Below, piece by piece: positions 1-9,840 of a stretch of DNA of 48,362 nt. A model generated the notes under the pieces. The model saw only the letters and a list, made by a program, of their open reading frames with translations. It ran no database searches and had not been told where the DNA came from. Source of the stretch: Kiritimatiellia bacterium. GTDB taxonomy: Bacteria > Verrucomicrobiota > Kiritimatiellia > WLWN01. The stretch covers positions 1,628,176 to 1,676,537 of the forward strand of contig WLWN01000001.1 of the NCBI GenBank assembly GCA_012103575.1. Direction: 5' to 3'. Numbering within the stretch: the stretch's first letter is position 1; every line of letters starts with the position of its first letter. The position numbers and the translations under genes were made by a program.

Positions 1-21
1 CCTTTTCCTCTTTGATTCATT

Positions 22-30
22 ATCATTTTA
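22..30. repeat. 9-bp target-site duplication of the IS4-type element (left copy)
   Basis: The 9 bases ATCATTTTA directly before the left inverted repeat recur directly after the right one at 2003-2011. This marks a genuine transposition event and fixes both ends of the element. Confidence 0.9.
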
Positions 31-680
31 CACAGTCATCCCATAAGCGGATCAGTATTCTGTAAGTGAGCCGGGCTACAGAGTAAACTCTCCTTGAAAC
101 CGTAGTTAAAAAATTAACCCCGAGGAGCGCTTATGAAAAGATCTGCAACCCCAGCTCGAAGCCAGGCTACTATTCTTCAATAAATGTGCCAACTTATTCC
201 TGGCCACCTCGTCAATAAACTCGCCAAAAAATATGGGGTCCAAGCAAGATCATTTACGCCATGGAGTCATGTGGGGAGCATCCTTTTTGGCCAACTTATA
301 CGTGCGGTTGGGCTCAACGATGTCTGCGACGCTCTGGGAGCTCACTCACCGAAGTTAGCGGCGATTCGCGCCGCTACAGCCCCGAGTCGAAATGGGTTAA
401 GCCATGCGAATAAAACACGACCGGCGAAGATGGCCCAAGAACTGTTCTGGGAAATGCTCGATCACCTACAACGTCAATCTCCGGGATTTGGAGGCAAAAC
501 CTATCAGGGGTTTCCTCGTCGGTTTAAACGAGCCATTCACGTGGTCGATGCCAGTACGATCCAGCTCATCGCTCATTGCATGGATTGAGCCAAGCACCGC
601 CGTCGTAAAGCCGCAGCGAAGTTGCATCTGCGTTTAAATTTACAAAACTGGCGGCCTAGTTTTGTTATCATAGACAAAGC

Positions 681-1660
681 TAGAGCATTTAACGATTGAA
701 ATGCCTCGCTAGAAGATCCATACTCCATGACATGAGTATAGCAACAGCAGAAATCCGGCGGCGTGCGATAGATGCCTACAAAATGGGCAAAGGTTCCCAG
801 GCCGATATCGCATCTTCTTATCGTGTAGATCTTAGAACGTTTCAACGAAACCGGACAGACCGCTCCCCGACCGCGTGGGCATCGTCAGGCCCTCTACAGC
901 GGAAAGCAGCTCAAGGCGTTGGCTCAACTGGGGGGCAAACATCCCGATGCAATGCTTGAAGAACTCAAGAACATGAGCGGCGTGAAGGGATCGATCATGG
1001 CCGTACAGCGGGCGTTGAATCGGTTGGGCTCCCGGTATAAAAGAAACGCTTCACGCCAGCGAGCAAGACCGGGCGGATGTAAATCTCTTGAGAAAGCAGT
1101 GGATCCAAGAGGTGGCCAAACTTGATCCAAGTCGCCTTGTCTTTATTGATGAATCCGGGGCGAAAACGAATATGACTCGTCTGCGGGGCCGGGCGTTGGG
1201 CGGGAACAGGCCTTTTGCCAAAACGCCTCATGGACATTGGTGTACCACCGCCTTGATTTCTTCGGTCCGCCTGGACGGAACAACAGCGGCCATGGAGGGG
1301 GAGGGGGCGACAGACACGGCTGTTTTTGGAGAATATATTCGCCGGGTTTTTCTCCCGACTCTTTCACCTGAAGACATCGTCATCATGGACAATCTTCGCG
1401 TCCATCACAATCCCAAGGTCATTAAACTCATTGAGTCATGTGGGGCCCATGTAAGATTCCTTCCACCCTACAGCCCCGATTCCAACCCCATTGAAAAAAT
1501 GTGGGGCAAGATAAAGAATCGGTTGGGCAGCCTTGCAGCCCGCAGTCAGCAGGAACTATCTGAAGCGATCACACAAGTGTTCGAAGAGGTTTCTCCCGAC
1601 GACGTAATCGGCTGGTTTTCTTCGTGCTACATCGCGACACCTCAATCGTGAAGCGCTCTA
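681..1660 (+). mobile_element. IS630-family element, copy 1
   Basis: The ends are imperfect inverted repeats of about 27 bp (TAGAGCATTTAACGATTG on the left, matched by the complement of CAATCGTGAAGCGCTCTA on the right). Both ends finish in TA, the usual IS630 target dinucleotide. The element sits inside an IS4 transposase. A second copy lies at 28739-30958 in the opposite orientation. Confidence 0.9.
732..1651 (+). pseudogene. IS630 transposase, copy 1, frameshifted
   Basis: An N-terminal helix-turn-helix segment (ATG 732, MSIATAEIRRRAIDAYKMGKG) is followed by a DDE part with VFIDESGAKTNMTR (first Asp), IVIMDNLRVHH (second Asp) and PPYSPDSNPIEKMWGKIK (Glu), the classical IS630/Tc1 signature. 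The frame changes twice. Near 841 a 20-bp deletion between two CGTTTCA repeats, still intact in copy 2, shifts the frame. At about 1039-1045 (TATAAAAGAAACG) a +1 shift is needed in both copies, which is either an inherited lesion or recoding. This copy is inactive because of the first shift. Confidence 0.88.
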
Positions 1661-2002
1661 GCCTATGTTTTACTGCGCTACCTGAGCTTTTTGAGTCAAT
1701 GGCGCCACAGTTTTGTGCGCATTTTTACGGTGTTGCGCTCGGTATTGTGGAGCCGATATCAGCTGTACACTTTATTGAAAAGTTATGGGACAGCAGGTGG
1801 CTCCTATCGGATGCTTTGCGCACCTCGACAAGCCTATTTGCCCGGATTTGGTTAATTTTTATGGGACAGCACACGGTCAAAAAATAACCAGAAAAGGAGG
1901 CCATAACAAAAAAAATTAAAAATTAGGTATTACGAAAAGCGGGAAATTGTCTATATTTTAGCCATAAAAAGGCTGAGTTTTACACCTTATGGGATGACTG
2001 TG

Positions 2003-2239
2003 ATCATTTTATCCTTACGACTTGCTCTTCTCATTCCAATAGTCCAAATAATTGAGTAGTTGTTAATGCTCTAGCACCCCAAACATAAGGTGACACATGA
2101 CTTTTAGGGGACCTCTGACTCCTATAAAACGGCCCCCATAATTATTTCACTCGTTCTATGCTCGACCGCTCATTATAACGCACCGTTTTAGCCGGATCCA
2201 TCTGCTTTTTTTCTCCAGTGCGATGGCGAATTGCCTCAC
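2003..2239. other. Short gene-free spacer between two insertion sequences
   Basis: No convincing reading frame or RNA gene. It starts with the right target duplication of the IS4-type element (2003-2011) and ends at the left repeat of the next element. Confidence 0.6.
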
Positions 2240-2320
2240 AAAAAATGACACCGTAGCGAAAAACGGTTAGAGGCCGTAAAGATTCGTTAACTCATAAAAG
2301 ATGACACCCAAAAAAGGGGC

Positions 2321-3523
2321 ATGAAAAGTATGAGTTACGAATCGAGAAAAGAATATATACATCGAATGGGTCACCGGTATAAACGGGCCAGCAAACGATA
2401 TAAAACACGCCTCATTGATGAAGTATGCCAAGTCTGTGGCTATGAGCGTAAATACGCCATTAAACTGCTCGGCGGAAAAATCCGTCGTTCGGCCAAGCAG
2501 CGTGGCCGAAAAAGCTATTATGCCAACCCCGAACTTTTAGCCGCTTTGAAAACGATCTGGCACCAAACAGGGCGCCTGTTCGGCAAACGTTTGCAACAAG
2601 CTTTACCGATCTGGCTCAGAGATTATAGCAAACACTATAGCGCTTTATCGGCCCCCATTCGTTCTAAATTGCTCGATATAAGTCCAGCGACTATTGACCG
2701 ATTATTAGCCTCAGAAAGGAGCCGGTATAGACGCTATCGAAACAGCGCAACGAAGCCAGGATCTACCCTGAAAAATCAAATCCCTGTGCGGATCGACAAC
2801 CAGGATATTCAACAACCGGGCTATTTGGAAGCTGACACCGTCGCCCATTGTGGGGGATCGATGAGCGGAAACTTCATCTGGTCGATTACCTATACCGATA
2901 TTGTAACGGGTTGAACGGCCCAACGTGCCGTTTGGAACAAAGGATATGGAGGGATTCAAAAGCAAACCCAAGACGTAGAAGAAAAACTCCCTTTTTCTCT
3001 TTTGGGATTCGATACCGACAACGGTTCGGAGTTCTTAAATTGGCACCTGGTTCGTTATTTTAGCAACCGTCAAAAGCCGGTAGGCTATACGCGGTCACGG
3101 AGCTACCATAAAAATGATAATGCCCATGTAGAACAAAAGAACTGGACCCATGTTCGTCAACGTTTGGGGTATGATCGACTCGAACACCCTGATCTGGTTG
3201 ATGTCATCAACCACCTCTATGTTGTCTGGGAAAAGTATAACAATTTTTTTTGTCCATCGATGAAGCTGAAGTCCAAAAAGCGGATCCAAAGCCGGTATAT
3301 CAAAAAATATGACAAAGCCAAGACCCCTTATGAGCGACTGGTTCAGAGCCAACTGCTTGGTCTTGAACAAGTCAAGGCCCTCGAAGGTCAATATGAAGTT
3401 TTGGACCCCTACAAGCTCAAAAAGCAGATCGAGGAGCATCTCCGAAAGATTGAACGGTTAAAAAAACACCCTCCTGACTTGAAAGGATCTCCAGAAGTTT
3501 CGTGGGGTAATGCTCTCTTATAA
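2321..3523 (+). pseudogene. rve-type DDE transposase with one in-frame TGA
   Basis: A continuous 401-codon frame is interrupted only by TGA at 2912-2914. The N-terminal half is basic and helix-turn-helix-like (SRKEYIHRMGHRYKRASKRY, YERKYAIKLLGGK). The catalytic core shows the D-D-E series: LEADTVAHCGG, then GFDTDNGSEFLN, then YHKNDNAHVEQKNW. The C-terminal part is lysine-rich. The TGA falls where a Trp (TGG) would fit (TG-stop-TAQRAVWNKG). Everything else looks intact, so the lesion is probably recent. The exact IS family name is uncertain. Confidence 0.85.
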
Positions 3524-3633
3524 AAGAAGACAAAGCCTTCTGAGAGATCGTTGGATACAGGGCATCTGGGGCGGTCGTTTTTTGAGGCGAAATCAAAAAC
3601 ATGGCAAAAAAGGCAAAGGTGAAAGTCAACCAC

Positions 3634-3712
3634 GGAGTTACCCACAAATCCGTCCCGCCTCCGACGAGCGAATGGGGCCCATTCTCGCCGGGACGGATCT
3701 GTGGATAACTCC
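3634..3712. repeat. Long inverted repeat with DnaA-box-like arms, plus a nearby 11-bp hairpin
   Basis: Two 24-bp arms (3634-3657 and 3689-3712) match in 22 of 24 positions as inverted repeats around a 31-bp loop. The right arm reads TTATCCACA on the minus strand, the classical DnaA-box sequence, and the left arm has the close variant TTACCCACA. A second perfect hairpin, GACCCATTTCT / AGAAATGGGTC with a 4-base loop, lies at 3749-3774. Both are in the tail of the rve insertion sequence after its gene. Their role is unknown. Confidence 0.6.
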
Positions 3713-3831
3713 TGGAAGGTAAAAGAATGAACAGAAAGGCATCCACCCGACCCATTTCTTGACAGAAATGGGTCCAACAAGTATTGGTGACAAGTGTCAA
3801 CGAGTTTTAATATGCGACGGTGTCATTTTTT

Positions 3832-4566
3832 AATGGGGCAACAGGATGGGGGTTATCGTCTATGGTCGGCACGTGACTAGCTTTTTTGAAAATTCGTGTA
3901 TCTCCGGTGCGTCATAGACCGCATCCATTAGATCGTAGCAGTTAGTAACCCGATCTGAACTCATTTGTGCTAAGGGGATGGCTGCCTGGGAATCGTGGGC
4001 CGAGGCACTAGTCAGAATCGTACTGATACGCCGGGGTTCCTCTTTTCGGGGAGGCCCATTTTTGCGAGGACGGCCTTGTTTCTTCCTCTTTTTGGATTGG
4101 TTTTTCTTGGCCTTGGATCGGAGTCGAATCACGACTGATATGTCCCATCAATTTTTGTTTTATATATTTTTTGACGATCGCTTCATGAATCTTTTGGGGA
4201 AGCTGCCCTTGGGAAAATTCGGAAAATGCCCGCGAAAAGGTAGCCTCTGAAGGAAGCTTCCCCGCGGCTATTCCAGCCACATAACCGACGTAACGAAGCA
4301 CTGCTGTTGAGGTAATCTATCAAAGCTCGTATCGTGGTAAGGTTCCATATCGCTTTGGCGATAAAGGCCTTAACCAACGCAGTGCGCTGCTTAGGTTTCC
4401 ATCCCCGAAAGGTCTATAGATACGGAACGATCGACCGTTCTACCTCGGCAACCTCAACGACTTTGACAAACTTCTCTTCGTGTTGAGAAAGCGGGCCGAT
4501 TTCTTCTTCTAAGGCTGGAAATAGCTGCCGTTGTATGGTACCCAGAATACTGCCCAATGTGCTCAT
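3832..4566 (-). pseudogene. IS5-type transposase remnant (DUF772 N-terminus), heavily decayed
   Basis: Read from ATG 4566 on the minus strand: MSTLGSILGTIQRQLFPALE, then TAG at codon 51 (4416-4414), then ALVKAFIAKAIWNLTTIRAL and SLRRLCGW, typical of the InsH/DUF772 N-terminus. A frameshift near 4270 leads to SEATFSRAFSEF and GHISRDSTPI (first catalytic Asp region). Another near 4080 leads, after an apparent internal deletion, to ILTSASAHDSQAAIPLA and YDLMDAVYDAPEI. A last shift gives SHVPTIDDNPHPVA before the right end of the rve element cuts the gene. Dead. Confidence 0.8.
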
Positions 4567-4734
4567 CTCTTTTCTCCTTTTTGTTTTGGTGAACTCTAAG
4601 GCCGAAGAATAGCACTTTGGGCAAACTAAATCAGCACCATAGCTTATGAAATATTCACTTTTTTACGACTTTTGCAAGAGGCTCCTTCGTATTTGTGAAT
4701 TTCCTGAATAAGTTAAGAAAGGTGATCGCAAAAA

Positions 4735-7440
4735 ATGAGAAGGGCCAGATACACGGACAAATTTATGATTATGAAACGAAAAAAAATAATAGTCAGAATC
4801 GCGGCATGCATCGTTATTCTTTTGGCGATCTATTTCCCTATCAAACAGTATCTTATCGAGCGGTTCGGCACGTCTGGATTACATGTTGGGAAAGAGCTTT
4901 TAAAACAGCGTTTAGGATTAAACACAGCAAAACCCAACGCGCCTGCATCTTCCGGGTCCCCTTCTGAAAAGACCCCGGTTCCACTCACTCAGGTTGACCA
5001 TAAGATACGCCCCTTTAAAGAAATAGGGGCCCAACTGGGTGGGCGAGCCAAAGCAAATAGTTTATTTCAATTTAGAGGGGTCGTCATCTTTGATGCCAAT
5101 AATGATAATCGGTTAGATTTATTCTTTCCACAAAACGGGCGACCTCGAGCCAAAGCAACCGATGAAAACGGCCTTTTGTTGGATCGCAACGTGCCGGCCA
5201 AACCCTGTGCGCTATACTTGAATCAAGGAACAGCCCCCAACGGAGATCTCATGTATGCCAGTGTGCAAGCGTTGCAAGAAAAAGGAAATACGCTCTATGT
5301 CCGAGATGAGTTGCTCATTGAAAACAAATATAAACCCCGTTCCAGCATACAAGAAGATGAATTTAGGATCGGTAGAATTGCCACCTCGGTCGTGGCTGCC
5401 GACGTGAATGGAGATGGGTTGCAAGACCTTATTGTCGGGAATACGCATGATGGCATCCCCTTTCAAACTGAAGCGTTAGCTATGCCCAGTTATCCGGCGC
5501 GTGAAAATATAGGGAGAAATGAGATCAGAAAAGTTTTCCTCAATAGAACCCCCCCTTTTTTGTCGGGCAAGATTGAAGACGGTAAAGATGTCATGGTTGA
5601 CTTTAGCGGCCGAGCAGAGCCCGAAGGGCGAAATAGCTTATTTTTAAACAAGGGAGATAAAGATAACGATGGTCTTCCTGAATGGGAAGACGTTACTGAA
5701 GACGTTGGATTTGGTGGGCGGTGGGCTACACAAGGATTCGCCGTAGCCGATATCGATCGTGATGGAGATCTCGACATTTATGTAGTTAACTTTCTCGATC
5801 CTGATTTTTTTGGATTTGGGGTCGATCAGTTTGCAGGGAACCGCAACGAATTTTATATGAACCAGTTGGCGGAGACCGGCATCCTACATTTTAAGGAAAG
5901 CGCAAAGACGTATGGTGTTGCGGGTCTGCATGAAGAAGAAGGGCTTGCCGCTGAGATCTGGATTTCCGCCGAACAACGATTTAAAAGTGTAGCGTATCAG
6001 ACCTATGCAGGGAAGCCCGTAGGAGAGGTTGCGGATCATTCATGGGCAGCCCAGTTTTTGGATTGGAATGATGATGGCTAGCCCGATTTGATCGTGACGA
6101 GCGATATCGGAAATAGGCTACGCGTTTATGAAAATACGCAGGGCAAAGGCTTTAAACGAATCACGGCATTTGATGATCCCTTTTGGGACGGATGTTGGAT
6201 GGGCATGGTTACTGGGGACCTGGATGGTGACTTAAAGGACGAGGTGCTGCTTAGCAACTGTGGGAGCCAAGTATTTACAGTTCGAAACAACGCGATGTTT
6301 ATGGAAAAAGAACAGGGCCAGGGTGTTCAGGCCATGTCTACATTAAATGCCATCAAGGGTATAAGCAATCCGTTTAATCATGCTGTATTAAGATACGATG
6401 AGCGTGAACAGAGGCTTTCTTCCATCCCCACGGCATGCAGGGTTATTCATAGCCCTGTTATTCCTCCAGACAGTACGCGTAAAGAGAATATAGGGAAAGA
6501 GGCCTTGGCTCTTTTCGAAAAATATAACTACTCCGAAACCTTGAGTGGGATAGAATTTGCATGGGGTTCCGCCCTCTTCGATATCGATAATGATAGCGAT
6601 TTGGATGTCTATATGGCCGGATCTTTTTCGAGAGGGAACGATGGCTTTATAGGAGATTGGTCAGGTAGCCCAGGACGCCTTTTAGTGAATGAAAGCAGAA
6701 CAGGTGCCCTTCAGTTTAGGGATCTGACCTTAACCTATCGGTTGCTCGATGTAAGTGAAATTGATTACGATGCGAATCCTCCCCGAAGGAAAGCGCCAGG
6801 GACCAATTGGCATAAACGAGACAGTATCTATGTTACCGATACCGATTCCTATTCGGAAACAGGATTGGAAGCTTCCCAAAAAAGCAAAATCGTCGACATC
6901 CTACGTATGCACGAAGCCGCCAGCGGCATGGTAGCGGGTGATTTGAATCAGGATGGCTACGAAGATTTAGTGGTTACGCATATGGGCGGTTATAATTCGA
7001 ATCTTTCCTCCGCCCGTAATCTAAAGGTTAAATTTATGGGCAAGGCCTTGGCTATTCCCGCGCCTAACAAACTAAATAAACCACCTACTCAGTTTGAGGA
7101 AGGCCCAACCTTTGTCTATATTAACGGGGGACCTCCTGAGGAGAAAGAGCCGCACTGGGTAAACATTCGTTTGTTTGATGAGAGTGGCTTTAACCGTTAT
7201 GTGGTGGGAGCTAAGATTATTGTTAATGACAAGATTATGCGACGCCTAACGATTGGGGGACATATATTTAGTGGCGTGATGGCAGATCTTCATATCGGAT
7301 TGGGCGATGAAGATCTCAAGAACATAAAAGTGTATTGGCCTTCTGGAGAAATGGACCCCCAAGTCATCACCTTTAATCCTCCTCTAAGTAACGAACGTGT
7401 TTGCATTGATAAAGATAGAGGACAACTCGCATGCCAGTGA
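4735..7440 (+). pseudogene. FG-GAP/VCBS repeat protein with C-terminal ASPIC/UnbV domain, split by one TAG
   Basis: Two in-frame halves of about 450 codons are separated only by TAG at 6079-6081. The N-terminus is a signal anchor (KKIIVRIAACIVILLAIYF). Calcium-loop FG-GAP repeats follow: FDANNDNRLDLFF, AADVNGDGLQDLIVGN, VADIDRDGDLDIYVVN, LDWNDDG-stop-PDLIVTS, LFDIDNDSDLDVYMAG, AGDLNQDGYEDLVVTH. The C-terminal region (HWVNIRLFDESG, VGAKIIVND, HIGLGDE, IKVYWPSGE) matches the ASPIC/UnbV domain. These proteins are exported beta-propellers, often linked to adhesion or surface functions. AGAAAGGTGA lies about 11 bases before the start. The stop lies inside a repeat where Trp or another residue is expected. 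Either a fresh pseudogene or read-through; no other damage is visible. Confidence 0.82.
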
Positions 7441-7474
7441 ATGTGATGAAAAGTATGAACAGAAACGAGAGAGG

Positions 7475-7636
7475 ATGAAAGTTATCAATCTTGGCTTTCC
7501 TAGAACAGTAACCCAGTCCTTGGGAATAGCGCTGGAAATATTTGGCTATAAGCCGTTTACCATGTTCGAGGTGCTCAGTAATGGACCTCGAAATTGCATA
7601 GGGGCTCAGTATGCGATTGTAACTACACTACAATAG
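7475..7636 (+). pseudogene. N-terminal fragment of a sulfotransferase-family protein
   Basis: Only 53 residues. The start KVINLGFPRTVTQSLGIALE followed by FGYKPFTMFEVL resembles the 5'-phosphosulfate (PAPS-binding) loop of sulfotransferases, normally GFPRTGTTSL. The loop itself has changed (GTTS to VTQS). The rest of the enzyme is missing; after about residue 40 the sequence no longer looks like the family. It begins 34 bases after the FG-GAP gene with a GAGAGG ribosome-binding site, so it was probably cotranscribed with it. Confidence 0.55.
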
Positions 7637-7741
7637 TCCATCAACCTGGACAGAAAATGGAACTTTTCCCAAGGGGGGCCTTATTATCCTGAAATCCTGT
7701 TATGATGAAATGTTCTCCATTAAGAGTGGTGGCTGCTGATA

Positions 7742-7769
7742 GTAAGTCAGGCATTCTTGCCTGACTTAC
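7742..7769. repeat. Perfect 12-bp palindromic hairpin
   Basis: GTAAGTCAGGCA, loop TTCT, then TGCCTGACTTAC. No T-run follows directly, so it is more likely a REP-like repeat than a classical terminator. It lies in the 213-bp gene-free stretch between the sulfotransferase stub and IS1380 copy 1. That stretch also holds TTTTTGCAAGAGCCT near 7804, similar to TTTTGCAAGAGGCT near 4670 beside the IS5-type remnant. Confidence 0.7.
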
Positions 7770-7849
7770 GAAGGCTTTTGAAGAGACTAAGATATCGCAA
7801 AAACCTTTTTGCAAGAGCCTTTAATAGTAAGACAAAAAATGATCTAGGA

Positions 7850-9507
7850 CCTGAATCCGTCAGATAAAATCTGATGATTTTTCATTACCTGTTGGGCTAA
7901 AGCGGGGAGGATACCCGTATTCAAACAAACAACCCCACCCCAACAGGTGTGTATATGAAACAATATAAAATAAAGACTGGCAAGGGCGAACTCAACAGCA
8001 CAAGCGGAAATCATCTTTGCGGCCTGCTGCTTGAGGATCATGCTCAACGGATTCTTCCCTCCAATTTTCAACCACGCCGCTCCGATGCGATCTCTGATCG
8101 GGAGATCCTCCTTACCCAGATCGGCTTACTTTGCAACGGTCGAACCGATTTCAATGATATCGACCTGCACCGGGGTGATGAGATTTTTATGAATGCCTTT
8201 GGACTTAAAAAGGGGAGTTAAAAAGGTAGCCTCTGAGCCGGTGTTCCGATGTCGTTCCGACGACTTGCCCCCAGCTAGAACCCATGTGGGGCTACGCAAA
8301 CTCAACACCGAACTTCTTTCCTCGGGCCCCTTTGGCTACGTAGATGTCGAAGGGCTTGGTCTTGTTCCCGTCGATATCGATGTGAGCCCTTTGGATCACT
8401 CAGGCTCTTCGAAAGAAGGCGTTTCCTACACCTAGAAGGGCCATGATGGTTACGCCCCGATATTTGCCTATGTGGGCACTCAAGGCCACATGCTTGAGTG
8501 CGAACTTCGACCCGGTAAACAACATTGTCAGTCGGGAACGACCGCGTTTATTGCCCGCAGCGTTGAAACGCTCCAAACCCTGGGCCTGGGTGGAAAATGT
8601 TTGCTTCGGCTTGATAGTGGCAACGCTGCGGCCGATAACTTCGACGCTTTTGGGGATCATTATTTTATCGTAAAGCGAAATCCTCGCCGCGAATGTCCTG
8701 AACAAATGCTGGCCCTTGCACGCCGAGTTGGAGACAAACAAGACAGTCGTGAAGGCAAGAACGTTTACACAGGCCTTTTCGATCATTTCCATCCCGGTGG
8801 TGACCAAAACCGCCCTTGTGTCCCGGTGGCCTTCGAAGTGATTGAACGCACTATCGATATCGATGGTCAGAAACTTCTGGTTCCTAAACTTGAGGTGAAC
8901 ACCTGGTGGACGAACCTCTCTTGTCGTGCCAAGACGGTGCTAGATCTCTATCATGGACATGGCCCCAGCGAGCAGTACCACAGTGAACTCAAAAGCGATC
9001 TTGATGTTGAGCGATTGCCTTCGGGGAGACTCTGTGCCAATAAGATTATTCTGTTATGCGCCATGGTGGCCTTCAACCTATTGCGCGGTCTTGGCCAAGA
9101 GGTCATCAAACGGGCTGGGCTTGCCCCGCAGAAAATCAACATCCCGCGCTGGCGAATCAAAACGGTTCTCAAAAATATCGTTTATTGCGCGGTTCGATTG
9201 GTCCGCCACGCCGGACGAATTGAACTTCACTTTGGCAAGCGTTGTCGCTGGTCTGAAGTGATACAAGATATTGCCCATTCCTTCGCATAGCCCTCCGTGC
9301 ACCTTTAACAATACTCTAAGGCGACTGCCCAAGGAGGCCTACGCCCCAAAATGGTCAAATCAGAGTGAATCTAACCTGTACGCTCAAAAAATTCATCAGG
9401 GTGATACTTGCCGGTCCGAATCCGCCCAAAAGCGAGCATCTCAAGGAAAAAATTTTCAACTTTTGAGCCCCAAAATGCCTTCCGAAGCGATAGCTGACGG
9501 ATTCAGG
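7850..9507 (+). mobile_element. IS1380-family element, copy 1
   Basis: A perfect 14-bp inverted repeat (CCTGAATCCGTCAG at 7850-7863, complement at 9494-9507) bounds a 1658-bp element. Copy 2 at 25295-26952 has exactly the same length and differs at roughly twenty positions, nearly all transitions. I find no target duplication, so the flanks may have been rearranged. Its right end truncates an ion-channel gene. Confidence 0.93.
7949..9290 (+). pseudogene. IS1380 transposase, copy 1, frameshift plus TAG
   Basis: Three reading-frame pieces make one IS1380-type DDE transposase. The N-terminal part ends at NAFGLKKGS. A 13-bp duplication (TTAAAAAGG at 8205-8213 and again at 8218-8226) shifts the frame; deleting one 13-bp unit restores GLKKVASEP exactly. 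A TAG follows at 8433-8435 (SYT-stop-KGHDGYAP). The C-terminal part has ELRPGKQHCQSGTTAFI and LLRLDSGNAAADNF (catalytic Asp region) and SEQYHSELKSDLDVERLPSG (Glu region). Copy 2 shares both lesions. Confidence 0.9.
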
Positions 9508-9829
9508 TAAATATAACATATCCGTCTTTATACGGGTTATTCATCATGCCCTGCCTCCTTCTATCTGATAAAAGTTGTTTTAGATCTATTGACGACGATA
9601 TGACAACACCCAAGATGGCTACAGCGAGAATCCCTAAGAACATGGTGATGTTTCGTCCTGCAAAAGTCACAGCGGGACTATTTCCATAACCGATCGTCGT
9701 TGCCGTCTGCCAAACCTGCCAAACTGCCTCATTCCAGGCGATATTCTCCACAAACTTAAGCCCTACCGTGAAAACCGCGGTACCCATCATAAGATATAAT
9801 ACAAATTCAAGAAGGTTCGCAACCACCAT
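9503..9829 (-). pseudogene. K+ channel-like protein (2 TM plus pore), C-terminally truncated by IS1380
   Basis: The first helix (LLEFVLYLMMGTAVFTVGL) is followed by a pore loop with WQTATTIGYGNSPAV, close to the TTxGYG selectivity filter of K+ channels, and a second helix (ITMFLGILAVAILGVVISS). The tail KDGYVIF looks like the start of an RCK/TrkA-N domain. The frame then runs into the end of IS1380 copy 1 and stops within 2 codons, so the regulatory domain is lost. It is the last gene of the minus-strand PspA operon and is separated from it by a 163-bp palindromic repeat. Confidence 0.72.
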
Positions 9830-9840
9830 AGGTATATCAT

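Larger units (their letters stand above)
133..1855 (+). pseudogene. IS4-family transposase, nonsense-mutated, deleted and interrupted
   Basis: The reading frame starts at ATG 133 and resembles IS4-family transposases with an N-terminal DUF4372-type domain (IPGHLV, then SPW-like SFTPWSHVGSILFGQL). It reaches the first catalytic region VDASTIQL. A TAA sits at 181-183 and a TGA at 586-588, where the family usually has Trp (MDWAKHRRRK-like). After the IS630 insertion the C-terminal part resumes at about 1661 (YVLLRYLSF through QAYLPGFG, stop 1853-1855). The segment carrying the second Asp and the Glu of the DDE triad is missing. Dead gene; the family call is firm. Confidence 0.88.
31..2002 (+). 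mobile_element. IS4-family element, defective, with nested IS630
   Basis: The element is bounded by a perfect 17-bp inverted repeat (CACAGTCATCCCATAAG at 31-47, its reverse complement at 1986-2002) and a 9-bp direct duplication outside. Removing the nested IS630 element (681-1660) leaves only about 990 bp. That is short for this family, and the reading frame jumps from the first catalytic-Asp region straight to the C-terminus, so the middle has been deleted around the IS630 insertion. The element cannot make its own transposase. Confidence 0.92.
2240..3831 (+). mobile_element. Insertion sequence with integrase-core (rve) transposase
   Basis: A perfect 15-bp inverted repeat, AAAAAATGACACCGT at 2240-2254 and its complement at 3817-3831, encloses one transposase gene. 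A related TGACACC motif recurs internally just before the gene (about 2302-2308). I see no clear flanking duplication. The right end cuts into a decayed IS5-type transposase gene, so this element arrived after that one. Confidence 0.85.
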
